Positions 8,514 to 18,426 of a stretch of DNA of 64,000 bases are shown here, in pieces. A program made the translations under genes and the position numbers. Positions within the stretch are counted from its first letter, which is position 1, and each line of letters starts with the position of its first letter. The DNA is from Pseudoxanthomonas jiangsuensis (lineage in GTDB: Bacteria; Pseudomonadota; Gammaproteobacteria; Xanthomonadales; Xanthomonadaceae), in the NCBI RefSeq assembly GCF_010093185.1, contig NZ_PDWL01000016.1, positions 38,529 to 102,528 of the forward strand. Reading direction: 5' to 3'. The notes under the pieces are model-generated. The model searched no databases, was not told the DNA's origin, and saw only the letters and a list, made by a program, of their open reading frames with translations.

Positions 8514-9761
8514 GGGAGCCAGGCGCATCGGCTGCGGCTTGAGGTAGGTCAGCGAGCGCCACAGCCATTCGGCCGGGCCGAAGCGGAAACGCGCCAGCCA
8601 CGCGTGGCTGAACATCACCTGGACCACGAACAGCGCCAGCACGAACAGCGGCTGCCACGCCCGCGGCAGGCGCTCGAAGAACCCCAGCCCGTAGCCGTAG
8701 AACACTCCCGTGCACACCAGCGACTGCAGCAGGTAGTTGCTCAGCGCCATCCGCCCGGCCGGCGCCAGCCAAGCCGCCAGCCGCGCCCCCGTACCGCCCG
8801 CGAACGCCCTCACCAGCCAGCCCAGATAGCCCAGGCACATCAATCCGCTGGCCAGCATCCACAAGGCCTGGGCCACCGCCACCTCCAGGTCGAAGCGATC
8901 CGGCGGCACGCTCGGCTCCAGCGCGAACGACAGTCCCATCGCCCCCAGGCCCAGCGGCAAGGCGCCCCAGCGCAGCCACGCGAACAGGCGCGGGAACCTT
9001 GCCGGCGCGGCGATCGCGCCGCTGCCCATGAACGCCGCCCCGAGCAGGAACATCCCGAACACCAGCGCCCCCAGCACCGGCAGCCCGGACAGCACCGTGC
9101 CCAGGTCTCGCAGGCGCTGCACCGTGGCCTCGGCATAGCTGCCCGAGCCGTAGGCCTGGCGCCCGGCCTCGATCAGCGCGGCCATGCGCGCGCCCTGTTC
9201 GGCGATGGCCCGGTTCCAGTCCGCCGCCGATTCCGGCGACAGCGCCATCAGCCAGGCCAGCGCCCCGAATGCCAGGATCATCGCCGGCGCCAACAGGAAC
9301 GCCAGCGCGCCCAGCCAGGCCAGCCAGTTCGGCGGCGCCGGCCGGAACGCCAGCAGGAACAGCGACAGCAGCGCATAGATCATCAGGATGTCGCCCGACC
9401 ACACCAGCACCCCGTGGACGATGCCGATGCCCAGCAGGACCAGCGCGCGCCGCCAGTACAGCCCGCCGAACGGCCGGTCGGCAGCCTCGGCCCGGTGCGA
9501 CATCACCGCGAAGCCCATCCCGAACAGCAGCGAGAACAGGGTGAAGAACTTGCCCTGGACGAAGAAGTAGACCAGCGCATCGACCGTCCGGTCGGCGCCG
9601 GCCAGGGCCGGATCCATGCCGGTGGTCGAGGCCAGCATCGGCCCGACGAAGCCCTCGATGTTCATCAGCAGGATGCCGAGCAGGGCGAAGCCGCGCAGGG
9701 CATCGAGGGTGGCGACGCGCTCGCCGGGGGCGACCGGCTGCAGGGGAGTGGCGGGGGCCAT
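8508..9761 (-). CDS. DUF418-domain membrane protein
   Basis: 417 residues, ten or so transmembrane segments. The N-terminal ATLDALRGFALLGILLMNIEGF is the hallmark of the DUF418/YeiB group, and the C-terminal DUF418 domain shows SNYLLQSLVCTGVFYGYGLGFFERLPR and a last block with FRFGPAEWLWRSLTY. The function of this family is not settled; members resemble acyltransferase-3 or heparan-acetyltransferase-like proteins and sit in the inner membrane. ATG 9761 is chosen as the first Met before the DALRGF block. The stop codon is supplied by a REP element, so the last three or four residues after MRL may be a product of that insertion. The start lies 133 bases from the divergent dnaE gene. Confidence 0.82.
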   Translation of the reverse strand: MAPATPLQPVAPGERVATLDALRGFALLGILLMNIEGFVGPMLASTTGMDPALAGADRTVDALVYFFVQGKFFTLFSLLFGMGFAVMSHRAEAADRPFGGLYWRRALVLLGIGIVHGVLVWSGDILMIYALLSLFLLAFRPAPPNWLAWLGALAFLLAPAMILAFGALAWLMALSPESAADWNRAIAEQGARMAALIEAGRQAYGSGSYAEATVQRLRDLGTVLSGLPVLGALVFGMFLLGAAFMGSGAIAAPARFPRLFAWLRWGALPLGLGAMGLSFALEPSVPPDRFDLEVAVAQALWMLASGLMCLGYLGWLVRAFAGGTGARLAAWLAPAGRMALSNYLLQSLVCTGVFYGYGLGFFERLPRAWQPLFVLALFVVQVMFSHAWLARFRFGPAEWLWRSLTYLKPQPMRLAPL

Positions 9762-9894
9762 GCGGGGTTCCGTTGCGTGGGCCGGGCATGATGGCCGATC
9801 CGGCCGCCACCGCCTACGACGGCCTCCCCGGTGGCACCCGGCGCCGTCGTCAAGCCTTGTTCCCCCTCCCCCCCGCCGGTACCCTCCTCCGCGC

Positions 9895-12800
9895 ATGTCC
9901 GGGTTCGTCCACCTCCACGTCCACACCGAGTATTCGCTTGCGGACTCGACCATCCGCGTGCCTGAGAAACCGGACCAGGCCGACCCGGCCAAGGCCAAGC
10001 AGGCCAACCTGCTCAGCCGCGCGGTCGAGCTGGGCCTGCCGGCGCTGGCGGTCACCGACCTCAACAACCTGTTCGCCCTGATCAAGTTCTACAAGGCGGC
10101 CGAGGCGGTGGGGGTCAAGCCGATCGCCGGCGCCGACCTGGCCGTGGCCGGCGGCCCGGGCGAGGCGCCGTGGCGGCTGACCGCGCTGGTGCGCGACCAC
10201 GGCGGCTACCTCAACCTGTCGCGGCTGCTGACCCGCGCCTGGATGGAAGGCCACCGCGCCGAGGGCGGGGTGGCGGTGCGGCCCGAATGGGTGCGCGACT
10301 GCGCCTCCGGCCTGGTCCTGCTGGCCGGGCGCGAGAGCCTGGCCGGGCGCCTGGCCGCGGAGAACCGCCACGACCTGGCCGAGCAGCAGCTGGCCGACTG
10401 GCGCAGCGCCTTTGGCGAGAACCTGTGCCTGGAGCTGACCCGTACCGGCCGCGACGGCGAGGAGGCGTTCAACGCCTTCGCCCTGCACGCCTCGGCCGCG
10501 CGCGGGATCCCGGTGGTGGCCTCCAACGACGTGCGCTTCCTGGACAAGGACGGCTTCGACGCGCACGAGGCGCGCGTCTGCATCGCCTCCGGGCGGGTGC
10601 TGGACGACCCCAAGCGCCCGCGCGACTACAGCCCCGAGCAGTACCTGAAGTCGGCCGCCGAAATGGCGGAGCTGTTCGCCGACGTGCCCGACGCGGTCGC
10701 CAACACGCTGGAACTGGCACGCCGCTGCAACCTCGAGCTGACCCTGGGCAAGTACGCGCTGCCGGACTACCCGGTGCCCGACGATGAAACCCTGGACAGC
10801 TGGATCCGCAAGCAGTCGCACGAGGGCCTGGAAGCGCGCCTGGCGAAGACCCCGCTGGCGCCCGGCAGGACCCGCCAGGACTACATCGAGCGCCTGGACT
10901 TCGAGCTCGACACCATCATCAAGATGGGCTTCCCCGGCTACTTCCTGATCGTGGCCGACTTCATCCAGTGGGGGAAGAACCACGGCATCCCGATCGGCCC
11001 GGGGCGCGGCTCCGGCGCCGGCTCGCTGGTGGCCTGGGCGCTGCAGATCACCGACCTGGACCCGCTGCCGTACAACCTGCTGTTCGAGCGCTTCCTCAAC
11101 CCGGAACGCGTGTCGATGCCCGACTTCGACATCGACTTCTGCATGGACCGGCGCGACGAGGTGATCGACTACGTCGCCCGCAAGTACGGGCGCGATCGGG
11201 TCAGCCAGATCATCACCTACGGCACCATGGCGGCCAAAGCGGTGGTGCGCGACTCCGGGCGCGTGCTCGGCTGCCCCTACGGCTTCGTCGACTCGGTCGC
11301 CAAGCTGATCCCCAACATCCTCGGGATCACGCTCAAGGACGCGATGGGCGAAGGCAAGGACAGCGAGATGGCCTCGGCCGAGCTGATCCAGCGCTACGGC
11401 GCCGAGGAGGACGTGCGCGACCTGATCGACCTCGCCCGCCAGCTCGAGGACCTGACCCGCAACGCCGGCAAGCACGCCGGCGGCGTGGTGATCGCGCCCA
11501 CGCCGCTGCACACCTTCTGCCCGCTGTTCGCCGAACACGACCACGACGGCCTGGGCCGCAACCCGGTCACCCAGTTCGACAAGGACGACGTCGAGGCGGT
11601 GGGCCTGGTCAAGTTCGACTTCCTCGGCCTGCGCACGCTGACGATCATCGACTGGGCGGTGAAGGCGATCAACGTCCGCCACGCCCGCGCCGGCATCCCG
11701 CCGCTGGACATCGCCGCGCTGGAGCTGGACGACGCCCCGACCTACACCGACATCTTCGCCAACGGCAACACCGGCGCGGTGTTCCAGTTCGAATCCTCGG
11801 GCATGCGCCGGCTGCTCAAGGACGCCCGCCCCGACCGCTTCGAGGACCTGATCGCGCTGGTGTCGCTCTACCGCCCCGGGCCGATGGACCTGATCCCCTC
11901 GTTCAACGCGCGCAAGCACGGGCAGGAGGAGATCGTCTATCCCGACCCGCGCACCGAGGCGATCCTGGGCGAGACCTACGGGATCATGGTCTACCAGGAA
12001 CAGGTCATGCAGATGGCGCAGATCGTCGGCGGCTACTCGCTGGGCGGCGCCGACCTGCTGCGCCGGGCGATGGGCAAGAAGGTGCCGGCCGAGATGGCCA
12101 AGCACCGCGAGATCTTCCGCGAGGGCGCGGCGAAGGGCGGGGTCGGCGAGGCCAAGGCCGACGAGATCTTCGACCTGATGGAGAAGTTCGCCGGCTACGG
12201 CTTCAACAAGTCGCACGCCGCCGCCTACGCCCTGGTCAGCTACCAGACCGCCTGGCTCAAGCGCCACTACCCGGCCGAGTTCATGGCCGCGACCCTGTCC
12301 TCGGACATGGACAACACCGACAAGGTGGTCGGCTTCCTCAACGAGGCCCGCGGCCTCGGCCTGACCGTGCTGCCGCCGACGGTCAACGACTCGCCGTACA
12401 TGTTCGAGGCGGTGGCCCCCGACACCATCCGCTACGGCCTGGGCGCGATCAAGGGCGTGGGCCGCGGCCTGTGCGAGGCGATCGTGGCCCAGCGCGAGCA
12501 GGGCGGCGACTACCGCGACCTGCTCGACTTCTGCCGGCGGGTGGACTCGACCAAGCTCAACCGCCGCGCCCTGGAGGCGATGGTCAATGCCGGCGCGCTG
12601 GACGCGCTGGGCCGCAACCGCGCCACCCTGATGCAGCAGCTGCCCGAGGTGATGAAGGCCACCGACCAGATGGCCAAGGAGGCCGCGGCCGGCCAGGTCT
12701 CGCTGTTCGGCATGCCCTCGGCCGACGAAGGTCCGGCGCTGAAGCTCGATCTGCCCGAGTGCGACGAATGGCCCCTGCGCCAGCTGCTGGACGGCGAGCG

Positions 12801-13470
12801 CGAGACCCTCGGCCACTACCTCAGCGGCCACCCCTTCGACCCGTACCGCGAGGAAGTGCGCGGCCTGGTCGGCAACGACCTGGGCGAGCTGGACAAGCTC
12901 TGGGCCGCCGGCACCAGCGGCGCCAACGAGAAGCGCAGCTGGCGGCCGGAAGTGCAGGTGGTGGTGGCCGGCCTGGTGGTCGGCCTGCGCCGCAAGGGCG
13001 ACAGCCAGGTGTTCGTGCAGCTGGAGGACGGCCGCGGCCGGCTGGAATGCGGGGTGTTCGCCGAGGCCGCCGCCGAGCTGTCCAGCCTGCTGGTGCGCGA
13101 CCGCGTGCTGGTCGTGCAGGGCGGCCTGCGCGAGGACGAGTTCAACGGCGGCTACAGCCTGCGGCTGAAGCAGGCCTGGGACTTCGAGCAGCTGTGCGCC
13201 CAGCACGCGCAGAGGCTGGCGTTGCGGGTGGACCTGCGCGACGCCCACACCTGGCAAAGGATCGACGAGGTGCTCGCCCGCCACCGCCCCGGTTCCACCC
13301 CGTTGCGCCTGCACCTGCAGGTCGGGCGCAAGGGCCAGGCCGCCAGCGGCGTGCTCGACCTCAACGGCGCCAATTCGGTGCGGGTGGCGCCGCCGCTGCT
13401 CGACGCCCTGCGCGCGCAGCCGGGCGTGCGCGCGGTCAAGCTGGCGATCGGCCGGCCCTGGGTGAACTGA
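9895..13470 (+). CDS. dnaE: DNA polymerase III subunit alpha
   Basis: Replicative polymerase, 1191 residues, full length for a DnaE1. An N-terminal PHP domain begins FVHLHVHTEYSLADS. The palm holds catalytic aspartates in MPDFDIDFCMDRRDEVI (Asp 410 and 412). Next come the fingers (RPGPMDLIPSF, YQEQVMQMAQIVGGYSLGGAD), the helix-hairpin-helix region (YGLGAIKGVGRGLCEAI) and the OB-fold near residues 1020-1110 (VVVAGLVVGLRRKGDSQVFVQLEDGRG). The ATG at 9895 precedes the PHP block; there is no purine-rich ribosome site. In most gammaproteobacteria accA follows directly; here accA is 11 kb away. A second-copy DnaE2 is ruled out by the family-typical OB and C-terminal region. Confidence 0.97.
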   Translation: MSGFVHLHVHTEYSLADSTIRVPEKPDQADPAKAKQANLLSRAVELGLPALAVTDLNNLFALIKFYKAAEAVGVKPIAGADLAVAGGPGEAPWRLTALVRDHGGYLNLSRLLTRAWMEGHRAEGGVAVRPEWVRDCASGLVLLAGRESLAGRLAAENRHDLAEQQLADWRSAFGENLCLELTRTGRDGEEAFNAFALHASAARGIPVVASNDVRFLDKDGFDAHEARVCIASGRVLDDPKRPRDYSPEQYLKSAAEMAELFADVPDAVANTLELARRCNLELTLGKYALPDYPVPDDETLDSWIRKQSHEGLEARLAKTPLAPGRTRQDYIERLDFELDTIIKMGFPGYFLIVADFIQWGKNHGIPIGPGRGSGAGSLVAWALQITDLDPLPYNLLFERFLNPERVSMPDFDIDFCMDRRDEVIDYVARKYGRDRVSQIITYGTMAAKAVVRDSGRVLGCPYGFVDSVAKLIPNILGITLKDAMGEGKDSEMASAELIQRYGAEEDVRDLIDLARQLEDLTRNAGKHAGGVVIAPTPLHTFCPLFAEHDHDGLGRNPVTQFDKDDVEAVGLVKFDFLGLRTLTIIDWAVKAINVRHARAGIPPLDIAALELDDAPTYTDIFANGNTGAVFQFESSGMRRLLKDARPDRFEDLIALVSLYRPGPMDLIPSFNARKHGQEEIVYPDPRTEAILGETYGIMVYQEQVMQMAQIVGGYSLGGADLLRRAMGKKVPAEMAKHREIFREGAAKGGVGEAKADEIFDLMEKFAGYGFNKSHAAAYALVSYQTAWLKRHYPAEFMAATLSSDMDNTDKVVGFLNEARGLGLTVLPPTVNDSPYMFEAVAPDTIRYGLGAIKGVGRGLCEAIVAQREQGGDYRDLLDFCRRVDSTKLNRRALEAMVNAGALDALGRNRATLMQQLPEVMKATDQMAKEAAAGQVSLFGMPSADEGPALKLDLPECDEWPLRQLLDGERETLGHYLSGHPFDPYREEVRGLVGNDLGELDKLWAAGTSGANEKRSWRPEVQVVVAGLVVGLRRKGDSQVFVQLEDGRGRLECGVFAEAAAELSSLLVRDRVLVVQGGLREDEFNGGYSLRLKQAWDFEQLCAQHAQRLALRVDLRDAHTWQRIDEVLARHRPGSTPLRLHLQVGRKGQAASGVLDLNGANSVRVAPPLLDALRAQPGVRAVKLAIGRPWVN

Positions 13471-13494
13471 GCCGGCGCCCGCAGCGGCCGTCCT

Positions 13495-13848
13495 TCAGCG
13501 CTTGCGCCCGGTGGTGGCGGGCTTGGCCCTGGGCCTGGCCGGCTTCGGTGCCGGCATCAGCTCGGCCGTGCGCAGGAGCAATCGGCGCAGCGCCTCGCCG
13601 TCGTCCAGCAGCTCGTCGGCGACCGGATAGTCCTTGGCGCCCGGATACGGCGGTCTTCGCGGCAGGTCGGGCGCCAGCTCCTCGGCCGCCGCAGAAGGCT
13701 TGACGAACAGGCTGTTGTCGCAGGCGAAGGCCACCACCTTGCCGTCCAGGTAGAACGCGTATTCGCCGAACATCCTGCGGCTGGACAGGCGCGCGCCGAG
13801 CCCGGCCTGCTCGCTCACGTAGTCGACGAAATCGCGGTCGGTGGCCAT
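13495..13848 (-). CDS. TfoX N-terminal domain protein
   Basis: 117 residues. SSRRMFGEYAFYLDGKVVAFACDNSLFVKPS is the signature of the TfoX/Sxy N-terminal domain; the C-terminal TfoX half is absent and is replaced by a basic tail (PAPKPARPRAKPATTGRKR). Stand-alone N domains are common, and their link to competence regulation is not shown. ATG 13848 follows GAAGGAGG. It lies 14 bases after galM on the same strand, so the two may be cotranscribed. Confidence 0.8.
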   Translation of the reverse strand: MATDRDFVDYVSEQAGLGARLSSRRMFGEYAFYLDGKVVAFACDNSLFVKPSAAAEELAPDLPRRPPYPGAKDYPVADELLDDGEALRRLLLRTAELMPAPKPARPRAKPATTGRKR

Positions 13849-13862
13849 GCGGCGCGCCTCCT

Positions 13863-14921
13863 TCAGGGCAGTTCGAGCGCCGCGGCCACCGCCTTCCAGT
13901 CGCGGTCGCGCCCCGGCACCGCGAAACGGTAGCCGATGTCGCGCCGGTACGTCTGCCCCGGGCGCAGGATCGCCGGCGGGAACGCCGGCCGGTTCGGCGC
14001 ATCCGGATAGTCCTGCGGCTCCAGGCACAGGCCGCGCCCAAGGCCCGGATGCTGGATGTCCAGGCCGTGGCCGCCGTACAGCTGCAACGCCGGCGCATCG
14101 CAGTCGATGCGCATCGCCACTCCGCTGTGCGGCGAATACAGCGCGGCGCAGTAGCCGTGCCCGGGGTCCAGCACCAGGCAGTGGTCGTAGCCGCCGCCGG
14201 CGCGCAGCTGCGGATCGGCCGGATCGGCGTTCGCGTGCAGCGTGGCCGCGCGGCGGAAGTCGAACGGCGTGCCGGCCACGGCGGCCACCGCGCCGGTGGG
14301 GATCAGCGCGGCGTCCACCGGCAGGTAGCCGGCGGCAGGCACCTGCAGCCACTGCGCCGCGGCCGGCACCGCCGGATCGCCGGCGAGGTTGAAATAGGGA
14401 TGGTGGGTGGGATTGAACGGCGTGGCCGCATCGGTCCGCGCCTCGAAGCGCAGGTCGAGCCGGTCCGGATGCAGGCGGTAGCTGGCGGTGACCTCGAGGT
14501 TGCCCGGGTAGCCTTCCTCACCATCCGGCGAGCGGTAATGCAGCACCAGCAGGTCGCGGCGATGCTCGCGCACCGTCCACAGCCTGCGGCCGAAGCCGAG
14601 CAGGCCGCCGTGCAGGTGGTGGCGGCCTTCGTTCGCCGCCAGTTGGTAATCGCGGCCATCCAGTGCGAACGCCGCACCGCCGATGCGGTTGCCGTAGCGC
14701 CCGACCAGGATCCCCAGGTACCCCGGATCGGCGAAGTAGGCGCGCGCATCGGCCAGGCCCAGGACCAGGTCGATCCGGCGGTCCGCCACCGGCAACTGCA
14801 GCCGGGCGAGGATCCCGCCCAGGTCCAGGATCTGCGCGCACAGGCCGTCGCCGTCGCCGAGCCGGTAGGCGTGCACCGCGGTGCCGTCGTCGAGCTGGCC
14901 GAAAGGCCGGATCCGTTCCAT
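13863..14921 (-). CDS. galM: Aldose 1-epimerase (mutarotase)
   Basis: Interconverts alpha and beta anomers of free sugars. 352 residues with the family blocks GRYGNRIGGAAFALDG, the His of HHLHGG near residue 107, FNPTHHPYFNLAGD (catalytic His) and the general-base Glu in CLEPQDYPDAPNRP. ATG 14921 is preceded by GGAGCGGG. No signal peptide is seen at this start, so a cytoplasmic role on released arabinose, galactose or xylose is likely; upstream in-frame codons would only add a low-complexity leader. It is divergent from the TonB-dependent receptor and belongs by position to the arabinan/arabinoxylan block. Confidence 0.88.
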   Translation of the reverse strand: MERIRPFGQLDDGTAVHAYRLGDGDGLCAQILDLGGILARLQLPVADRRIDLVLGLADARAYFADPGYLGILVGRYGNRIGGAAFALDGRDYQLAANEGRHHLHGGLLGFGRRLWTVREHRRDLLVLHYRSPDGEEGYPGNLEVTASYRLHPDRLDLRFEARTDAATPFNPTHHPYFNLAGDPAVPAAAQWLQVPAAGYLPVDAALIPTGAVAAVAGTPFDFRRAATLHANADPADPQLRAGGGYDHCLVLDPGHGYCAALYSPHSGVAMRIDCDAPALQLYGGHGLDIQHPGLGRGLCLEPQDYPDAPNRPAFPPAILRPGQTYRRDIGYRFAVPGRDRDWKAVAAALELP

Positions 14922-15527
14922 TCCCGCTCCGCGTCGCTGCTGGCCGGCCTTTCCGGCGGCCAGAAGGATAGTCGGCACGCCGCGCCGCAACCATGCCGGC
15001 ACGGGCATCGCGGGTGCGCCGGAATGCATCCCGGCGCCGGTGGCCGTGTCCACCGGGATAGCGGCAGATAACGATATCCGTTCCTGCATCCTTGCCTTCC
15101 GTAAATTCATTGGAAGGTTATAGAACGCGCCACTATGCTCGGCCCTGCTCCATCCCCGTACGCGCCGAATCCGTGCGTCGATTCACGGATGGACACGCCG
15201 GCCATGATCCATGCGCCCGGCGACAACTCGGGTTGATCGCGTCTGCAGTAGACCGGGAGGGGTTGAGTTGACGACGCTCATAGACGACGGCATGCGTGCA
15301 TGCCGCGCTGGCGGACTGTTGCCGTCCGTCCTGCCGCTCCCGGCGCGCGCCCTTGGCGCGGATGCCCTTCCCATGCCTTTCCCGGGTTCCGACCCGTCGC
15401 TTCCGCACGTCCCCGGGCGCCCGCGCCGCATGCCTGCGGGCATCGCCGGCCATCGCCCGCACGGTGCCGCCAACGCATCGTCCCGGCTGCACGTCTCCAT
15501 CCACCCAACGCTTTTGGAGTCCCTGCG
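14922..15527 (+). promoter_or_regulatory. Control region of the TonB-dependent receptor, with two candidate operators
   Basis: A 606-base gene-free stretch between divergent galM and the receptor. It holds AACG-ATATC-CGTT (15070-15082), the half-site form common for LacI-family operators, and CCTTCC-N11-GGAAGG (15095-15117). TATAGA at 15119-15124 is a candidate -10 for rightward transcription, with TTCCGT 16 bases before it. That would give a leader of about 400 bases to the receptor ATG. The rest (15130-15520) shows no supported gene. No regulator gene lies in the block, so the binder is unknown. Confidence 0.35.
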
Positions 15528-18350
15528 ATGAACCGTCCGAACCCGCGTTCCCTGCGCCTGGCCGCCCTGCCCGCGGCGCTGGCCATGGCCCTGGCCGCCG
15601 CACCGGCCCTGGCCCAGCAGGCGCCCCGCCTCTGCCCCACCGCGGAAGACCCGCAAGCCCCCTGCCCGGCGGCGAACGCCGACGCCACCGAGCTGGACAA
15701 GGTCGAGGTCCGCGGCATGCGCGCCAGCATGATGAGCGCGCTGGCGCTCAAGCAGGGCTCGATGCAGCTGGTCGACGCGATCGTCGCCGAGGACATCGGC
15801 AAGTTCCCGGACAACAACCTGGTCGAGGCCCTGCAGAGGGTGATGGGCGTGCAGACCACCGACCGCGGCGGCGGCGAGGTGACCACGGTCTCGATCCGCG
15901 GCCTCAACGACGTCACCACCACCATCAACGGCCGCAACATCTTCACCGCCTCCGGCCGCGCGGTCGCGCTGGCCGACATCCCGGCCAGCCTGCTGGCCAG
16001 CACCGAGATCTACAAGACCCGCTCGGCCGACCTGATCGAGACCGGCATCGCCGGCGTGATCGACATCCATACCCACCGCCCGTTCGACTTCGACGGCAGC
16101 AAGGTCGTGCTGGCCGCGCGCACCATCTACCAGGAGCAGGCCGGCAAGGCCGACCCCAACGTCAGCGCCCTGTTCTCCAACACTTGGAACACCGGCAACG
16201 GCCGCTTCGGCGCCCTGGCCAACATCTCCTATGCCGAGACCCACTACCGCGACCAGAGCGTGACCGCCGGCGCGATGGTGCCGTTCTTCGGCGCCGAGGC
16301 ACCGGCCGGCTTCGTGCCGTACGAGCGCATCCCGACCTCGATCAACGGCCAGGAAGTGTGGCAGCCGGGCCTGGTCTCGGGCCTGCCGTACAACGCCGGC
16401 GCCACAGTGCCGGTCAACGGCGAGCAGTACGAATACCTGCTGTCGCGCGATGCGATCTTCGCCAGCGACCTCACCGGCAAGCGCGAGCGTCCGGCGGCCA
16501 ACGTCTCCTTTCAGTGGGCGCCGAACGAGCGCTCCGAGTACCTGTTCGAGGCCTTCTACAACGGCTACCGCAACGAGTCGTTCAACTCGCTGCTGTTCTC
16601 CTTCGTCGACTGGTGGGGCGCGCTGGGCGACAACCCGGCCCAGAGCATCGAGCTGATCCCCGGCACCAACATCATGAAGTCGCGCACCGTCGGCTTCCCC
16701 TACAACTTCACCAGCGGCGACCTGTCCACCGGCAAGACCGACAGCTACCTCTACGCCCTGGGCGGCAAGTGGGAGGTGGGCGACCGGCTCAAGCTCAAGT
16801 CCGAGCTGACCTACCAGGAAAGCGACTTCGAGTCCGACTTCTTCGCCATGCGCGCCGACCGGGTGACCCGCGAGGTCTGGGTCGACTTCAACCAGGGCGG
16901 CGGCGTGCCCGGCTTCGGCTTCAACGACGACCCGGCCACCCCGGACATCGACGAGAGCAACAGCGCCGACCCGGCGCAATGGGGCATCGCCCAGCTCTAC
17001 GACAACGCCAACTACTCGCGCGGCGACGCCACCACCTTCACCTTCGACGGCGACTACGCCGCGGAGTGGGGTCCGCTGCACCGGATCACCTTCGGCCTGC
17101 GCCACGACGACCGCAACGCCAGCGAGGGCCAGCGCACCGCCGACGCCGGCGGCTGCGACCGCGCCCTGGCCGCCTGCACCTTCGCCGGTAACCCGGGCCT
17201 GGCCTGGGTCAACAGCGGCTTCTTCGACGGCCGCTCCGACGTGCCGACCTCGTGGATCGTGCCCAACGGCCACTACATCCGGGCCAACGCCGACGCCTTC
17301 CGCGAGCTGTACGGCCTGGACACCAGCGACCAGCTGGTCCTGGCCGAGAACTTCAACGTCGGCGAGGCCACCACCGCGGCCTACCTGCAGGGCGAGTTCG
17401 CCACCGAGTTCGGCCTGGACGGCCAGGTCGGCCTGCGCTACGTCAACGTCGAGACCGACATGACCTTCGGCGCCGGCAGTGCCTCGGCCAGCGCCTCCAA
17501 GCTGCTGCCCAGCCTGATGCTGCGCTACAGCTTCACCCCCGACCTGATGCTGCGCCTGGCCTACGGCCAGACCCTGCGCCGCCCCGGCTTCGCCCAGCTC
17601 AACCCCAACATCATCTACGTCGAGGACGTGACCAACATCGGCTACGGCACCGCCAGCGGCGGCAACCCGAACCTCAAGCCGACCGAGTCGAAGAACTACG
17701 ACCTGTCGCTGGAGTGGTACTTCGCCCCGGGCAGCGCGATCTACGGCACCCTGTTCCGGCGCGACATCGAGGGCATGGTCAGCGACTTCCGCCGGCGGGT
17801 GACCTGGGACGGCTACGACTACATCCTGACCCAGCCGGACAACGCCTCCGACGGCAAGCTCGAGGGCCTGGAGCTGGGCCTGGTCTACTTCCCGGAGAAC
17901 CTGCCCGGCCTGCTCGACGGCCTGGGCGTGCAGGCCAGCTACACCGCGCTGGACTCCAGCCAGGACATCCCGGTCACCAACAGCGCCGGCGAGGTCGTCG
18001 GCTCGCAGTCCACGCCGATGTTCGGCATCTCCGACAGTTCCTACAGCGTGGTCCTGGCCTACGAGAAGAGCCGCTTCTCGGCCCGCCTGTCCTACGTCTG
18101 GCGCGACGACTTCCTGCACCACTACGAGGCGGCGCTGTTCGCCAACCCGCTGGGCGTGTACTTCAACGCCGAGAGCAGCATGGACTTCCAGCTCAGCTAC
18201 GATGCCAGCGACGACTGGACGGTGACCTTCGACGCCACCAACCTGACCAACGAGCTGTACCAGAGCTATTACCAGTACCCGGGCACCCACAACTTCGGCA
18301 GCGCGCTGTACAGCCGGACCTTCGCCCTGGGACTGCGCTACCGCTTCTGA
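15528..18350 (+). CDS. TonB-dependent outer-membrane receptor, carbohydrate type
   Basis: Imports oligosaccharides across the outer membrane using TonB energy. 940 residues: a signal peptide (about 1-29, ending ALAQQ), a TonB-box-like ELDKVEVRG near residue 62, then the plug (about 80-200) with [27 protein letters not shown] and [15 protein letters not shown], and a 22-strand barrel ending in the aromatic C-terminus RYRF. The [14 protein letters not shown] stretch ahead of the plug is typical of the sugar-uptake receptors of Xanthomonas and Caulobacter. ATG 15528 follows TTTGGAG at 8 bases. Downstream in the same direction is a secreted GH51 enzyme, so arabino-oligosaccharides are the likely cargo (inferred from context). 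No SusD-like partner is present. Confidence 0.9.
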   Translation: MNRPNPRSLRLAALPAALAMALAAAPALAQQAPRLCPTAEDPQAPCPAANADATELDKVEVRGMRASMMSALALKQGSMQLVDAIVAEDIGKFPDNNLVEALQRVMGVQTTDRGGGEVTTVSIRGLNDVTTTINGRNIFTASGRAVALADIPASLLASTEIYKTRSADLIETGIAGVIDIHTHRPFDFDGSKVVLAARTIYQEQAGKADPNVSALFSNTWNTGNGRFGALANISYAETHYRDQSVTAGAMVPFFGAEAPAGFVPYERIPTSINGQEVWQPGLVSGLPYNAGATVPVNGEQYEYLLSRDAIFASDLTGKRERPAANVSFQWAPNERSEYLFEAFYNGYRNESFNSLLFSFVDWWGALGDNPAQSIELIPGTNIMKSRTVGFPYNFTSGDLSTGKTDSYLYALGGKWEVGDRLKLKSELTYQESDFESDFFAMRADRVTREVWVDFNQGGGVPGFGFNDDPATPDIDESNSADPAQWGIAQLYDNANYSRGDATTFTFDGDYAAEWGPLHRITFGLRHDDRNASEGQRTADAGGCDRALAACTFAGNPGLAWVNSGFFDGRSDVPTSWIVPNGHYIRANADAFRELYGLDTSDQLVLAENFNVGEATTAAYLQGEFATEFGLDGQVGLRYVNVETDMTFGAGSASASASKLLPSLMLRYSFTPDLMLRLAYGQTLRRPGFAQLNPNIIYVEDVTNIGYGTASGGNPNLKPTESKNYDLSLEWYFAPGSAIYGTLFRRDIEGMVSDFRRRVTWDGYDYILTQPDNASDGKLEGLELGLVYFPENLPGLLDGLGVQASYTALDSSQDIPVTNSAGEVVGSQSTPMFGISDSSYSVVLAYEKSRFSARLSYVWRDDFLHHYEAALFANPLGVYFNAESSMDFQLSYDASDDWTVTFDATNLTNELYQSYYQYPGTHNFGSALYSRTFALGLRYRF

Positions 18351-18357
18351 GCCGCCG

Positions 18358-18382
18358 GCCCGGGCGCACCGAGCGCCCGGGC
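18358..18382 (+). other. Intercistronic hairpin between receptor and GH51 genes
   Basis: GCCCGGGCGC (18358-18367) and GCGCCCGGGC (18373-18382) form a perfect 10-bp stem with a 5-base loop just after the receptor stop. There is no U-tract. It could protect the 3' end of the receptor message or set lower expression of the downstream gene; inference. Confidence 0.45.
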
Positions 18383-18426
18383 ACTGCCGCTCGGCCACCT
18401 CCGCTCCGCAACCTCCGAGGCAAGAC

